Position numbers and translations under genes: made by a program
Shown: one piece after another, positions 45,143 through 53,632 of the stretch
Layout of the letters: every line of letters starts with the position of its first letter
Position numbering within the stretch: the stretch's first letter is position 1
From: Roseiarcus sp963748545
GTDB lineage: Bacteria > Pseudomonadota > Alphaproteobacteria > Rhizobiales > Beijerinckiaceae
Reading direction: 5' to 3'
Assembly (NCBI GenBank): GCA_963748545.1
Contig: CAVVJO010000014.1
Span: 1 to 64,000, forward strand
DNA: 64,000 nt
Notes under the pieces: model-generated
What the model was told of the DNA's origin: nothing
The model's input: the letters and a program-made list of their open reading frames with translations, nothing else
The model's database searches: none

Positions 45143-46408
45143 CGGGACGACCCCGACAGGCGCGCGGCGCGCGGGCCGGGCGCATAATCAGAGGCTGACG
45201 ATGGCGCCTCGAGATCGGCGGCGATCATCCGCAGGACTGATATGCCAAACTCAGGCTTCGAGAGGTCGACGGCGACGACGCTATCGACGCCGGCGGATCT
45301 TAGGCGCGCGAGCAACCCTGTAAGGTCGTCGCCCAGCGTTGCGGCCGGATTGGACGGCGACCGCTCGAAAGGACGCCAGGCCGACCGGTGTGCCGGGTGC
45401 AGACTGCGGAAGTCTTTCAGTCGGTCGCGTTTTTCCTTGGTCCACTGATATTGGTCGCGAAAGACGTCGTCCCGCGCGCCCGCTATCAGGGTTAGTCGGG
45501 TTTGGGCGGCTTCGACCAGGCAACGCAACAGGGCCGTTTCCCGCGTGGGATGGCAGCCCATGCCCGTCGACGCGTAGCGGTCCCGCTCCGGTCGGTCTTC
45601 CCGCTCGCAGAGCAAGCACAGGAACGCCGGGACGCCGACGTCCGACGTCACATCCCAAACCAGGGGCTCCACCTCGGCAGCCGCAAACCGGGAGAGGAGC
45701 GAGATGAGGATCGGATCCTCGACTGTCGCAAGGTCGACGCGTGTTGCCGACTGAGTCGCGCGGTCCGACAAATACCAGAGCGTGGTCGCGTCGCGTTCAA
45801 TGAGCTCGCAAAGTCCCTGGCAGGCCGCCTCCAGCGGATGATTGCCGGAAGCGAGACCGTTGGAGCTCGAGCAGAACATCCCGAACTCCGGGACCGCCTC
45901 GACCGGTCGCGTCGGTCGTCACCATCTCCAAGGGAACCCATGTCGGCGTCTCGGTGACGAGGTCGACGCCCTCGATCCAAAGGATGCGCGCAAAAGAATC
46001 AAACGGCCCTTCACTGGAGGGAGGAAGCCTGAGGGGATCCACGATGGCGCCGAGGGCGGTCATTTCCGCAGCGCTCGCCAGCATCAAGGGGCGCGTAATC
46101 GACTCGGCGTGGAAGAGTTCGATCGCCTCCATCACGCCCGAGACGCGCGCCGCATCGAGGTCGAGTCCCTTCCCTTGCGAGACGGTGACGGAGCGTGAAT
46201 TGGGCCGCGTCACCATGACAACCGGGATACCGATCCTGTCCAACCCGGTGACGTTGGCCACCCGCGTAATTCCAAACTCCGCCAGCCGCGGCTTGAGCAT
46301 GTCGAAAGTCGCTCGGGAGTCACGCAGGCGATGACTTCCGGCGACGCCGATCTTCTTCAGATTTCGCCCGTCATGCAGGAGCTTGAGCAATGAAGACTGC
46401 ACAGTCAC
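45139..46408 (-). CDS. YcaO-domain protein, frameshifted
   Basis: ATP-dependent YcaO enzymes activate a backbone amide and form azolines, thioamides or amidines in RiPPs. Here the N-terminal half includes GITRVANVTGLDRIGIPVVM and DLDAARVSGVMEAIELFHAE; after one shift near 45890 follow SSSNGLASGNHPLEAACQGL and CELIERDATTLWYLSDR, the ATP/Mg-binding glutamates of the family. The C-terminus (VDLSKPEFGISVLRMI) ends APGPRAARLSGSSR. GTG 46408 is the likely start. It is coupled to TfuA, so thioamide formation is the most likely chemistry. The whole is about 423 residues. Confidence 0.92.
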
Positions 46409-46689
46409 CAAGCCTGACCGTTTCTCGACTTATCCAAAGCGTTTATACTTTGTTGCGCGCAACCCCACACGCGATTTTTCAACCGTAATCCTCATGGGAT
46501 ACAACTCTTCACCGCAAATATTTCATAAGCGGCCACTTGACCCCCGCTTATACCTTAGTCTAAAACAACCGAGCGAACAAGGAGGGACAGAAAAAGGACG
46601 GACAGCAAAGAGGGAATTTCGAGAACACATGTTCGCCTATTGTGTAGAAATGTACTTACACTGATAACAACACGAGAGGAAAACAACCA
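46409..46689. promoter_or_regulatory. Divergent promoter region of the RiPP cluster, with dyad
   Basis: This 281-base gap separates ycaO from the precursor gene and is AT-rich. An 8-base inverted repeat ATAAGCGG / CCGCTTAT with an 11-base spacer (46525-46551) overlaps a possible rightward promoter, TTGACC at 46537-46542 and TAAAAC at 46561-46566 (18-base spacing). This would suit an operator. A 12-base palindrome GTTGCGCGCAAC lies at 46452-46463. No Zur-type box is present. Confidence 0.4.
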
Positions 46690-47022
46690 ATGGCTCAACC
46701 TCCCACGAACCAGCCTCCCGCGAACGATCCGGCTTCGGTTCCGGATAGCGAATTGTCCAAGCTCTCGCCCGACGCCAGGGCGACGGTTCAAAACGCTTTG
46801 AAGGCGAGCGCCCAGGCGTCGCTCAGTAAAGTCTCCGCGGCCGAGTTTTCGCGCGGTTGGGTTTTCAGCCGTTCGAGGCCGAAGCCGGAGGCTCAACACG
46901 AAGAACAAATATTGCAGAACGCCACGTCCATGGACCAGGCGACGTTCGCCAAGTTTGCGGCGAATCTGGCCGCCCTCAAGACCAAGACCGGCGGAACCGG
47001 CGGCGGCAGCAGCTCCGGCTAA
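46690..47022 (+). CDS. Candidate RiPP precursor peptide
   Basis: A 110-residue protein, ATG 46690, behind GAGAGGA at ideal spacing. It has no signal peptide and no Cys. The N-terminal third is Pro/Asn-rich (PPTNQPPANDPASVPDSE), followed by a predicted helix (LSPDARATVQNALKASAQAS). The standout segment is residues 53-63, FSRGWVFSRSR, holding the only Trp and a repeated Phe-Ser-Arg unit. After it comes a Gln/Lys-rich helical stretch and a flexible tail TGGTGGGSSSG. It matches no enzyme domain, and its place ahead of the modification genes and divergent from ycaO-tfuA makes it the obvious precursor. Which part is the core is inferred. Confidence 0.72.
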   Translation: MAQPPTNQPPANDPASVPDSELSKLSPDARATVQNALKASAQASLSKVSAAEFSRGWVFSRSRPKPEAQHEEQILQNATSMDQATFAKFAANLAALKTKTGGTGGGSSSG

Positions 47023-47163
47023 GCAAGAACCTGCACGGCGGGCCGTTCCGGCGCCCATTGGCGCGGGGACGGACCCCGAAAACGGCGTGACGCCGCCGGG
47101 CGGACTGCGACGCGCTGAATGCGATCCGATCGGGGCCTCGTCCGGCGAGGTCTGGAGCGTTCC

Positions 47164-48258
47164 ATGGGCCTCCAATCCATAGAGCAAGCTGTTGCGCCGT
47201 CCGGCGCCGAGGCTGCTGCGTGGGCATGGCGCGCGCCGCCGGATGCGATGTTCGATCGGATCGTTTCGCTTGCGTCGTCGTGGTCGCCGGCGCCGACGCT
47301 CTCGATCGGCGCAGAGGAGCTTCGCCACGCGCTCGCGCATGCGGCGCGCAACCGGGCGCATTGGCTGCTCCATCCGCTTGTTTTCGCGGTCGGGATCGAG
47401 GACGATTCGTCCGAGATCCGGCAGGCAAGGGACTTCCAACTGGCGCTCTGGCTCGCTGCGCACGGGTCTCTTGCCGCGAACACGATTGTGGCCGACCGCG
47501 CGATCTGGGTCTGGGGCGAAGGGGGCAGCTTCAAGGTCGAAGCCGGCAGGCACGACCTGTCACGATTGCTTGAGGACGTCGTCGATCCTCGCGGCGGCCG
47601 TCAGGTGTTCCTGGACGTCTGGTGTCATACCCATAGGCTGAACGTCGTCGGCGGCTGGGCGAGCAACCTTGTCGATCTCTCCGACGCGGACGAAGCCGCC
47701 CTTCTTGCGGCATCGCGCACTTTTTTTCAGGCCATAGGGCTGGCGACGCAAGTCCTGCCCGAATGCCTTGATTGGGTTTTGGAGGGCGCGCGCATCGTTA
47801 TCCCGCTTCGCAGCCTCCAAGACGGCACGTTCAACAGCCGATCTTCGCCGGACTTTCCGGGCCTCATTGAGATGGACCTCCTCGACGGCGGGGTGATGGA
47901 AGTCCTCGAGGCCATGGTGCACGAGACGGCGCACCACTACCTCTACCGGGCGGAGGCGACGGCGCCGCTCATCGATTCCTCCCATGTGGGTCTCCACCAC
48001 TCCCCATTGCGGAAAGAGCCGCGGCCGTTGCGGGGCATCTTTCTGGCCTGGCACGCGTTGGCGTTCATTTGCCTGATGTACAAACAGGCCGCGGCGCGGG
48101 ATCTTTTCCCGGCGCAGGCGCGCGCGGAATTGTCCAAGCTGCGACGCCTTCTCGACGAGGGCGAAGAGGTGATGTCGGCCGAGCGCGAGGCGCTCACCGC
48201 CCACGGCAAAGAATTCTATCGTCGCACTGCAATGGTGGCAGACCTTGCCAGACAATGA
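47164..48258 (+). CDS. HExxH-motif peptide modification protein (TIGR04267-like), copy 1
   Basis: A 364-residue protein from ATG 47164. The metal motif is VHETAHHYLYRAEA with His253, Glu254 and His257. Downstream it has SSHVGLHHSPLRKEPRPLRG and GIFLAWHALAFICLMYK, the family's second conserved block that usually supplies a further ligand and a basic residue. This is the mod_HExxH group found in RiPP loci with radical SAM maturases; some members have been reported as 2-oxoglutarate-dependent peptide hydroxylases rather than proteases. It overlaps the radical SAM gene by 14 bases. It is the most divergent of the three copies in this cluster. Confidence 0.82.
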   Translation: MGLQSIEQAVAPSGAEAAAWAWRAPPDAMFDRIVSLASSWSPAPTLSIGAEELRHALAHAARNRAHWLLHPLVFAVGIEDDSSEIRQARDFQLALWLAAHGSLAANTIVADRAIWVWGEGGSFKVEAGRHDLSRLLEDVVDPRGGRQVFLDVWCHTHRLNVVGGWASNLVDLSDADEAALLAASRTFFQAIGLATQVLPECLDWVLEGARIVIPLRSLQDGTFNSRSSPDFPGLIEMDLLDGGVMEVLEAMVHETAHHYLYRAEATAPLIDSSHVGLHHSPLRKEPRPLRGIFLAWHALAFICLMYKQAAARDLFPAQARAELSKLRRLLDEGEEVMSAEREALTAHGKEFYRRTAMVADLARQ

Positions 48259-49420
48259 GCCGCGCCTCGACTTCGTCCTCAAGGTCGCTTCAACCTGCAA
48301 TCTCAATTGCAGCTATTGTTATGTATACAACCGAGGCGACACGAGCTGGCGAGAACGGCCGGCGCTGATGCCGGAGCCTGTCTTCGATGCGGCTGTGGCG
48401 CAGATCGCCGACTATTGCAGGCGTTCAGGCCAACGAACCGTCCGCATTACTTTTCACGGGGGCGAGCCTTTGCTCGCCGGCGTAAGACGGGTCAAATCGT
48501 GGTGCGAACGCATCTACGCCGCGCTGCTGCCGATATGCCGGGTCGATATCGTGCTGCAGACCAACGGCGTGCTGCTCGACGCCAAGTGGCTCGACCTCAT
48601 CCGTGACCAGAGAATTTCCATCGGGTTCAGTATCGACGGCCCGCCGGGCGTTCACGACCTCGAGCGCGTGGACCATATGGGACGCGGCACTTATGCAAGG
48701 GTTGCGCGCGGCGCGGCAAGACTTCGGGCGGCGGGCGTACCCCTTCATTTCCTGACGGTCGTGCAGCCCGGGCTGAGCGGCGTGGCAATTCATCGCCACC
48801 TGGCGTCGCTCGAACCGGTGTCGATCAACTACCTTCTGCCCGACTATACCCACGACACAATCGGTCCCTTGCGCGCGAAGCATGGCGCGACCCCTTGCGC
48901 GGACTTCCTGATTCCGATTTTTGAGGACTGGTGGACCCACGGAACGCTCGATCTGAACATCGGCCTCTTCTGGACGATCGCCCGAGCCGTGCTCGGCGGT
49001 GAAAGCGAAGTCGATTTCTTAGGCAATCCGCCGCTCAGGTACATCTTCATTGAGACCGACGGCGCGATCGAGGGGCTGGACGTCCTGCGGCAATGCTACG
49101 AAGGCGCGGCGGCGTTCGGCCTGAACATCCTTCGGGACGAACTCACCGCCATCCGCGCCCGCAAAGACACGCTAAGCCAAGCCGTTTTCGTCGGCCCGGC
49201 TCTTCCGACGGCGTGCAGCACGTGTGTCGAGGCGGAAACCTGCGGCGGGGGCTATCTTCCCCATCGCTACTCAAGCGCAAGCGCATTCGACAATCCGTCC
49301 GTCTGGTGCGCCGATCTGCTGTCGATATTTGCCCATATCCGTCGGCGCCTCGAGGTCGGGCACGACGAGACGATCCTGAGGCGTCAGGTCCTGGCGCAGC
49401 AACATGCCGAGGCGGCGTAG
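48245..49420 (+). CDS. Radical SAM/SPASM peptide maturase (cyclophane-forming type)
   Basis: A 391-residue enzyme, TTG start at 48245 overlapping the preceding gene. The radical SAM cluster is CNLNCSYC (Cys 18, 22, 25) followed by YVYNRGDTSWRERPALM, a hallmark of the FxsB/XyeB/GrrM group that crosslinks aromatic side chains to a nearby residue. The SAM-binding region RITFHGGEPLLAGVRRVKSW and ISIGFSIDGPPGVHDLERVD follow. The C-terminal SPASM domain has CSTCVEAETCGGGYLPHRYS and a last Cys in NPSVWCADL, for auxiliary 4Fe-4S clusters. It should act on the candidate precursor, most plausibly at its Trp/Phe residues. Confidence 0.92.
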   Translation: MPDNEPRLDFVLKVASTCNLNCSYCYVYNRGDTSWRERPALMPEPVFDAAVAQIADYCRRSGQRTVRITFHGGEPLLAGVRRVKSWCERIYAALLPICRVDIVLQTNGVLLDAKWLDLIRDQRISIGFSIDGPPGVHDLERVDHMGRGTYARVARGAARLRAAGVPLHFLTVVQPGLSGVAIHRHLASLEPVSINYLLPDYTHDTIGPLRAKHGATPCADFLIPIFEDWWTHGTLDLNIGLFWTIARAVLGGESEVDFLGNPPLRYIFIETDGAIEGLDVLRQCYEGAAAFGLNILRDELTAIRARKDTLSQAVFVGPALPTACSTCVEAETCGGGYLPHRYSSASAFDNPSVWCADLLSIFAHIRRRLEVGHDETILRRQVLAQQHAEAA

Positions 49421-49430
49421 AGGGCGGCCG

Positions 49431-50531
49431 ATGACCATCATGACGATGCCGGATGTCCTGAGCTGGGACGGCGAAGACCACGCCACGCTGCAAATCTATC
49501 GGTCATACGTCGATCTGCTCAGCGAAAAGTTGGGCCGCCTGCTGTTCATGGTCTCGCGGGAAGACGAGGCGCTGGCGAGCACGCTGGAGGACTTGCTGAA
49601 GGGGGCTTCGGACACGGCCTTCGCCAGAACGCTCACCGCGCCCGAGACCAGCTATCGGCTGATCTGGAGATCCGGGGAAACGACGAAGAACGCGACGTTC
49701 CTTCGCGACGCGCTTTGGGCGGAATACGCGCGGGAGGGTCTAAGCGGTCCGCTTTCGAGCGGCTTATGGACCGCGCTCGGCGACATTTACTTCCACCCCG
49801 ACGGACGGCCGGAGCCGCAGCCCCGTCTCCCCTGGCCGATGCCGCTCGACTTTTGCAGCCCCTACGCGCGCGCTGTCGACCTCGGCAACGGCGCGCCGGA
49901 CGGCGAGCGACCGCCCTTCTCCGAGATCGAGACCGCCCGAGTGACGCGTCTCCTGAAAGAGTCCTGCGAGGGAATCGGGGCGGTAAGCCCCTCGGTCCTC
50001 AATTTCGCTGTCGCCTTCAACAAGGTGCTTGTGCTGCAGAAGGACGCTGTCGAGCCGGATGGGTTCACCTCCGGCTCCACAGGCCAATTCGTGGGGCGGT
50101 CCTTCCTTGTCAATCCGCATCTGCCTTTGGTCGAGCCCGTGCTTTTGGCCGAAGGGATCGTCCATGAGGCGATCCACGCGCTGCTCTACATGCAGGAGCG
50201 GCGGACTCCCTGGGTTGAGAACGACGAGCTTTATGGGCCAAACCCGGTGATCGTATCGCCCTGGTCGGGGAACACCCTCGCTCTGCGGCCGTTCATGCAG
50301 GCCGCCTTTGTTTGGTACGGGCTCCTGCACTTCTGGTGTTTGGCGATGGGCGCGGGCGTATTCGATGACATGCGGGTGCGCGCCCGCATCTCGATTGCGC
50401 TCAGCGGGTTCCTGAAAGGATCGCTCGTCGAGCGGCTGCAACCTTGGGTATCGGGGATCAGTCCGGAACTGGTCGCTGCGATCGCCGCACTCCAGGACCG
50501 GGTGACTTCCGCCCGAGCGCTCGCGTCATAA
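49431..50531 (+). CDS. HExxH-motif peptide modification protein, copy 2
   Basis: A 366-residue protein, ATG 49431, 10 bases after the radical SAM stop. The motif is IVHEAIHALLYMQE with His245, Glu246 and His249. It is followed by VIVSPWSGNTLALRPFMQAA and FVWYGLLHFWCLAMGAGVF, a block shared almost word for word with copy 3. No signal peptide or membrane segment is present, so it acts in the cytoplasm. The N-terminal half (LSEKLGRLLFMVSREDEALA) is helical. Like copy 1 it probably modifies the precursor peptide, perhaps by hydroxylation; proteolysis cannot be excluded. Confidence 0.8.
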   Translation: MTIMTMPDVLSWDGEDHATLQIYRSYVDLLSEKLGRLLFMVSREDEALASTLEDLLKGASDTAFARTLTAPETSYRLIWRSGETTKNATFLRDALWAEYAREGLSGPLSSGLWTALGDIYFHPDGRPEPQPRLPWPMPLDFCSPYARAVDLGNGAPDGERPPFSEIETARVTRLLKESCEGIGAVSPSVLNFAVAFNKVLVLQKDAVEPDGFTSGSTGQFVGRSFLVNPHLPLVEPVLLAEGIVHEAIHALLYMQERRTPWVENDELYGPNPVIVSPWSGNTLALRPFMQAAFVWYGLLHFWCLAMGAGVFDDMRVRARISIALSGFLKGSLVERLQPWVSGISPELVAAIAALQDRVTSARALAS

Positions 50532-50550
50532 CCGGGGGAGGCGGTTCGCA

Positions 50551-51642
50551 ATGATGTCGGAGAACGCTACACTCACCCATGGTCTCGTCCGGATGCTGCG
50601 CTGGCAGCCCGACTGCGGCGAACTCGCCGACCGCCTGCTGGCGCTTCACTTCGAGACGCTCGCCCAGCGTCTCGGGATCGCGCTTGCGCGGCTGCGGGCG
50701 GCGAACGGCGACGACTGCGCGCAAGTCGAGCGATGGCTCGACAGCCTGTCGAACGAAGCCTTTGCGCGTCTGCTGACCGCGCCGCGCACGTGTCTCGAAC
50801 TCGCTCGTGCGAGAGAGCCCGAGCGCGGCGGTCTGGTCGAATATTTGCGTGGCACGATCGCAGTCGAGCGGGGCGAGCGCGAGGGCTGGGATTGCCTCGG
50901 CCAATTCCGCAGCACGGCTCGAACCGGCGACCTTGGCGACGCCGCGGAACCGGTGTCGCTGGCGACCGGCAATCCTGTCGACTACGCCAGCCCTTTCGCT
51001 TTGGGTCCGCTGCCTGAAGTGCCGGGTCAATCGAACGGCTTCGATCGGCGCGAGCTTGAGCTGGTTCTCTCCCGCTTTGGCGAGGCGGCGGAGGGAATCA
51101 AGCACGTGCCCGCCGCGGCGCAACATTTTCGCCGCTTCGTCCGTTCCGTCATGATTCGCAACGACCCGACGGCGTCGTCGCTGCGCTCGGCGAGTTCGAG
51201 CCTTACGGTGGGCCTGGCTGTTTTCCGGAACCCGCATCTGGAGAACGTCAATCGAGAGGACTTGGCCGAGGGATTGATCCACGAAATGATCCACACGCTT
51301 TGCGACATTGTGGAGTTCGCAGAGCCTTTCGTGATCGACCCGTCCGCCCGAGACGAGCGCGTGGTGTCGCCGTGGAGCGGGCGCAGCCTCGATCTCGACA
51401 CCTATATCCAGGCGTGTTTCGTCTGGTACGGCCTCTGGGAGTTTTGGCTTGCAGCCTTCGATTCGGGCGCGTTCGACGCGCGGAACGCGATCACCTACTT
51501 CCAGATTTCGTCGCGGGGCCTCAAGCATGGGATCGTCGCGCCCGTCGAGGCGCTCTCGAGCCGCTTGTCCCCGCAACTCGGCGACGCCCTGGCGATGATG
51601 GAGACGCGCGTTCAAAGCGCCTTGAAAGAGTTGGCGCTTTAG
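50551..51642 (+). CDS. HExxH-motif peptide modification protein, copy 3
   Basis: A 363-residue protein with ATG 50551 behind GGGGAGG, 20 bases after copy 2. The motif is LIHEMIHTLCDIVEFAEPFV with His244, Glu245 and His248, then VVSPWSGRSLDLDTYIQACF and VWYGLWEFWLAAFDSGAFD. The shared SPWSG and VWYGL segments show a recent common origin with copy 2, while residues outside these blocks differ widely. It is the last gene of the rightward RiPP operon; recJ follows after a 189-base gap. Confidence 0.8.
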   Translation: MMSENATLTHGLVRMLRWQPDCGELADRLLALHFETLAQRLGIALARLRAANGDDCAQVERWLDSLSNEAFARLLTAPRTCLELARAREPERGGLVEYLRGTIAVERGEREGWDCLGQFRSTARTGDLGDAAEPVSLATGNPVDYASPFALGPLPEVPGQSNGFDRRELELVLSRFGEAAEGIKHVPAAAQHFRRFVRSVMIRNDPTASSLRSASSSLTVGLAVFRNPHLENVNREDLAEGLIHEMIHTLCDIVEFAEPFVIDPSARDERVVSPWSGRSLDLDTYIQACFVWYGLWEFWLAAFDSGAFDARNAITYFQISSRGLKHGIVAPVEALSSRLSPQLGDALAMMETRVQSALKELAL

Positions 51643-51831
51643 GGTCAGCAGGCATGCCGATGGACGGTCGCCTCCGGCGGCGTTCTTCCGCGCTGGGGCC
51701 GGCGGGACGCGACCGCAAAGTTTCCTGTGCGCGGTTCCGCAAATAACAGGGCTGGGCTCTTCCCCTCCCGCCCGCGGGCTCTACGATTGCCGGTTCAGCG
51801 AATCATCCGAAGCGGCGGTCAGAGCGACAGC

Positions 51832-53622
51832 GTGGATCCTCAAAGCCATTTCCTCGACGTCGAGCGTTCGGCGCTCGGCCGACCGTGGCGGCCGCGGCTC
51901 GACGGGGCAGGGGAGATGCGCGCGCTGGCGATCGCTCAGGTCGGCGGCCAGGAAGAGCTGATCGCCCGGGTGCTCGCGGGGCGCGGCGTCGCGCCCGAGG
52001 CGGTCGAGCGCTATCTCGACCCGACGCTGCGCGACCTGATGCCCGACCCCTTCGTCCTGCGCGACATGGAGGCGGCGACCGAGCGCTTGAAAGCCGCCGT
52101 CCTCAAGCGCGAGCGCGTCGCGATCTTCGGCGATTACGACGTCGACGGCGCCTGCAGCGCGGCGCTCGTCAGTGAATATCTCGAAGCCTGCGGCTGCGAA
52201 ACGATCGTGCACATCCCCGATCGCGTCTCGGAAGGCTATGGCCCCAACGTCGAGGCGATGGCCGCCTTCGCCGCCAAGGGGGCGAGCCTGGTCGTCACGG
52301 TCGACTGCGGCGCGGTGAGCCACGGGCCCTTCGCCGAGGCGCGCAAGCTCGGCCTCGACGTGGTGGTTTTCGACCATCACCAGGCGCCGGAGCGGCTGCC
52401 GGAAGCGGTTGCGGTGGTTGATCCCAACCGCGAGGACGACTTGTCCGGCCTTGGCTATCTCTCGGCCGCCGGGGTCAGCTTTCTTGCGCTCGTCGCCCTC
52501 AACCGGGCCCTTCGCGATTGCGGGTTCTGGACCGGCCGCAAGCCGCCCGATCTTCTGGCGGCGCTCGATCTCGTCGCGCTGGCGACGATCGCCGACGTCG
52601 TGCCGCTGACCGGCTTGAACCGAGCCTTCGTGACCAAAGGGCTCATCGTGATGCGCCAGCGCCAGCGGCCGGGCCTTGCGGCGCTGTTCGACGTCGCCGG
52701 CGCCGACGGGCCGCCGCAGCCCTATCACCTGGGCTTCCTGATCGGTCCCAGGATCAACGCCGGCGGACGGATCGGCGACGCCGGGCTCGGGGCGCGGCTG
52801 CTCGTCACCCGCGACGACCTCGAGGCGCGCGCCATCGCCGCGGAGCTCGACCGGCTGAACCGGGCCCGGCGGGAAATCGAGATCGCGGCGCTGGCCGAAG
52901 CGGAGGCCGAAGCCTTGCTGGCGCTCGGCTTCGAGGAGCGGGGCGCGAGCGTGGTGGTGGCGGGCGAAGCCTGGCCGCCGGGCGTGGTCGGGCTGCTCGC
53001 GGCGCGGCTCAAGGAGCGCTTCGACCGCCCGGCCTTCGCGCTGACTTTCGCCGGCCGCCATGCGGTCGGATCGGGCCGCTCGATCGCCGGAGTCGACCTC
53101 GGCCGGATCGTCCGGGCGGCGGTCGACAGCGGCCTCCTCGTCAAGGGCGGCGGCCACGCGATGGCGGCCGGCGTGACCCTGGAGCGGGGCCGGCTCGGCG
53201 AACTGCGCGCCTTCCTCGAAGAGCGCCTGACGGCGCCGGTCGCCGCGGCGCGCGCGGCCGCGAGCCTCAACGTGGACGCCGCGTTGAGCGCCGCGGCCGC
53301 AACGCCCGACCTGATCCGGCGGCTCGACGCGGCGGGCCCATATGGCAGCGGCAATCCCGAGCCGCTGTTCGTCCTGCCGCGCCACCGCCTCGCCGACGTC
53401 ATGGCGGTCGGCCACGATCATCTGCGGGTGCGCGCGGTCGCCATGGACGGGTCCTGTCTCGACGCCATTGCGTTTCGCTCGGTCGGCAAGACGCTCGGCG
53501 AGGCGCTGACCCGGTTGCGCGGCGCGCCGGTCCATCTCGCCGGGACGCTCGCGGTCAACCGTTACGGCGGGCGGGAACGGGCGCAGCTCCGGGTGGTCGA
53601 CGTCGCCGAGGCCGGGCGGTAG
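51832..53622 (+). CDS. recJ: Single-stranded-DNA-specific exonuclease RecJ
   Basis: A 596-residue 5'-3' exonuclease for recombination and mismatch repair. The DHH domain is VAIFGDYDVDGACSAALVSE, TVDCGAVSHGPFAEARKLGL and VVFDHHQAPERLPEAVAVVD; later come RINAGGRIGDAGLGARLLVT and the DHHA1 domain with LVKGGGHAMAAGVTLERGRL, then the OB-fold region ending in YGGRERAQLRVVDVAEAGR. A GTG at 51832 (DPQSHFLDVERSALGRPW) is preferred, since that N-terminus is conserved in alphaproteobacterial RecJ. It is independent of the RiPP cluster. Convergent with gltS. Confidence 0.94.
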   Translation: MDPQSHFLDVERSALGRPWRPRLDGAGEMRALAIAQVGGQEELIARVLAGRGVAPEAVERYLDPTLRDLMPDPFVLRDMEAATERLKAAVLKRERVAIFGDYDVDGACSAALVSEYLEACGCETIVHIPDRVSEGYGPNVEAMAAFAAKGASLVVTVDCGAVSHGPFAEARKLGLDVVVFDHHQAPERLPEAVAVVDPNREDDLSGLGYLSAAGVSFLALVALNRALRDCGFWTGRKPPDLLAALDLVALATIADVVPLTGLNRAFVTKGLIVMRQRQRPGLAALFDVAGADGPPQPYHLGFLIGPRINAGGRIGDAGLGARLLVTRDDLEARAIAAELDRLNRARREIEIAALAEAEAEALLALGFEERGASVVVAGEAWPPGVVGLLAARLKERFDRPAFALTFAGRHAVGSGRSIAGVDLGRIVRAAVDSGLLVKGGGHAMAAGVTLERGRLGELRAFLEERLTAPVAAARAAASLNVDAALSAAAATPDLIRRLDAAGPYGSGNPEPLFVLPRHRLADVMAVGHDHLRVRAVAMDGSCLDAIAFRSVGKTLGEALTRLRGAPVHLAGTLAVNRYGGRERAQLRVVDVAEAGR

Positions 53623-53632
53623 CCGGGGCGCT

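Noticed and set aside
46383..46664. 93-codon open frame between ycaO and the precursor (starts MSNEDCTVTKPDRF)
   Set aside because: It starts inside the ycaO coding end, runs through the AT-rich promoter region, has no ribosome site and no sensible composition; only its last 11 codons have a conceivable start of their own.
43828..51642. Methanobactin or lanthipeptide cluster
   Set aside because: No MbnB/MbnC, LanM, LanB or LanC-like protein, and the candidate precursor has no Cys.
53611..53622. GGCGGTAGC-like sequence resembling an RfaH ops site
   Set aside because: It lies at the end of recJ coding sequence, with no polysaccharide operon downstream; it shows that such short matches arise by chance here.
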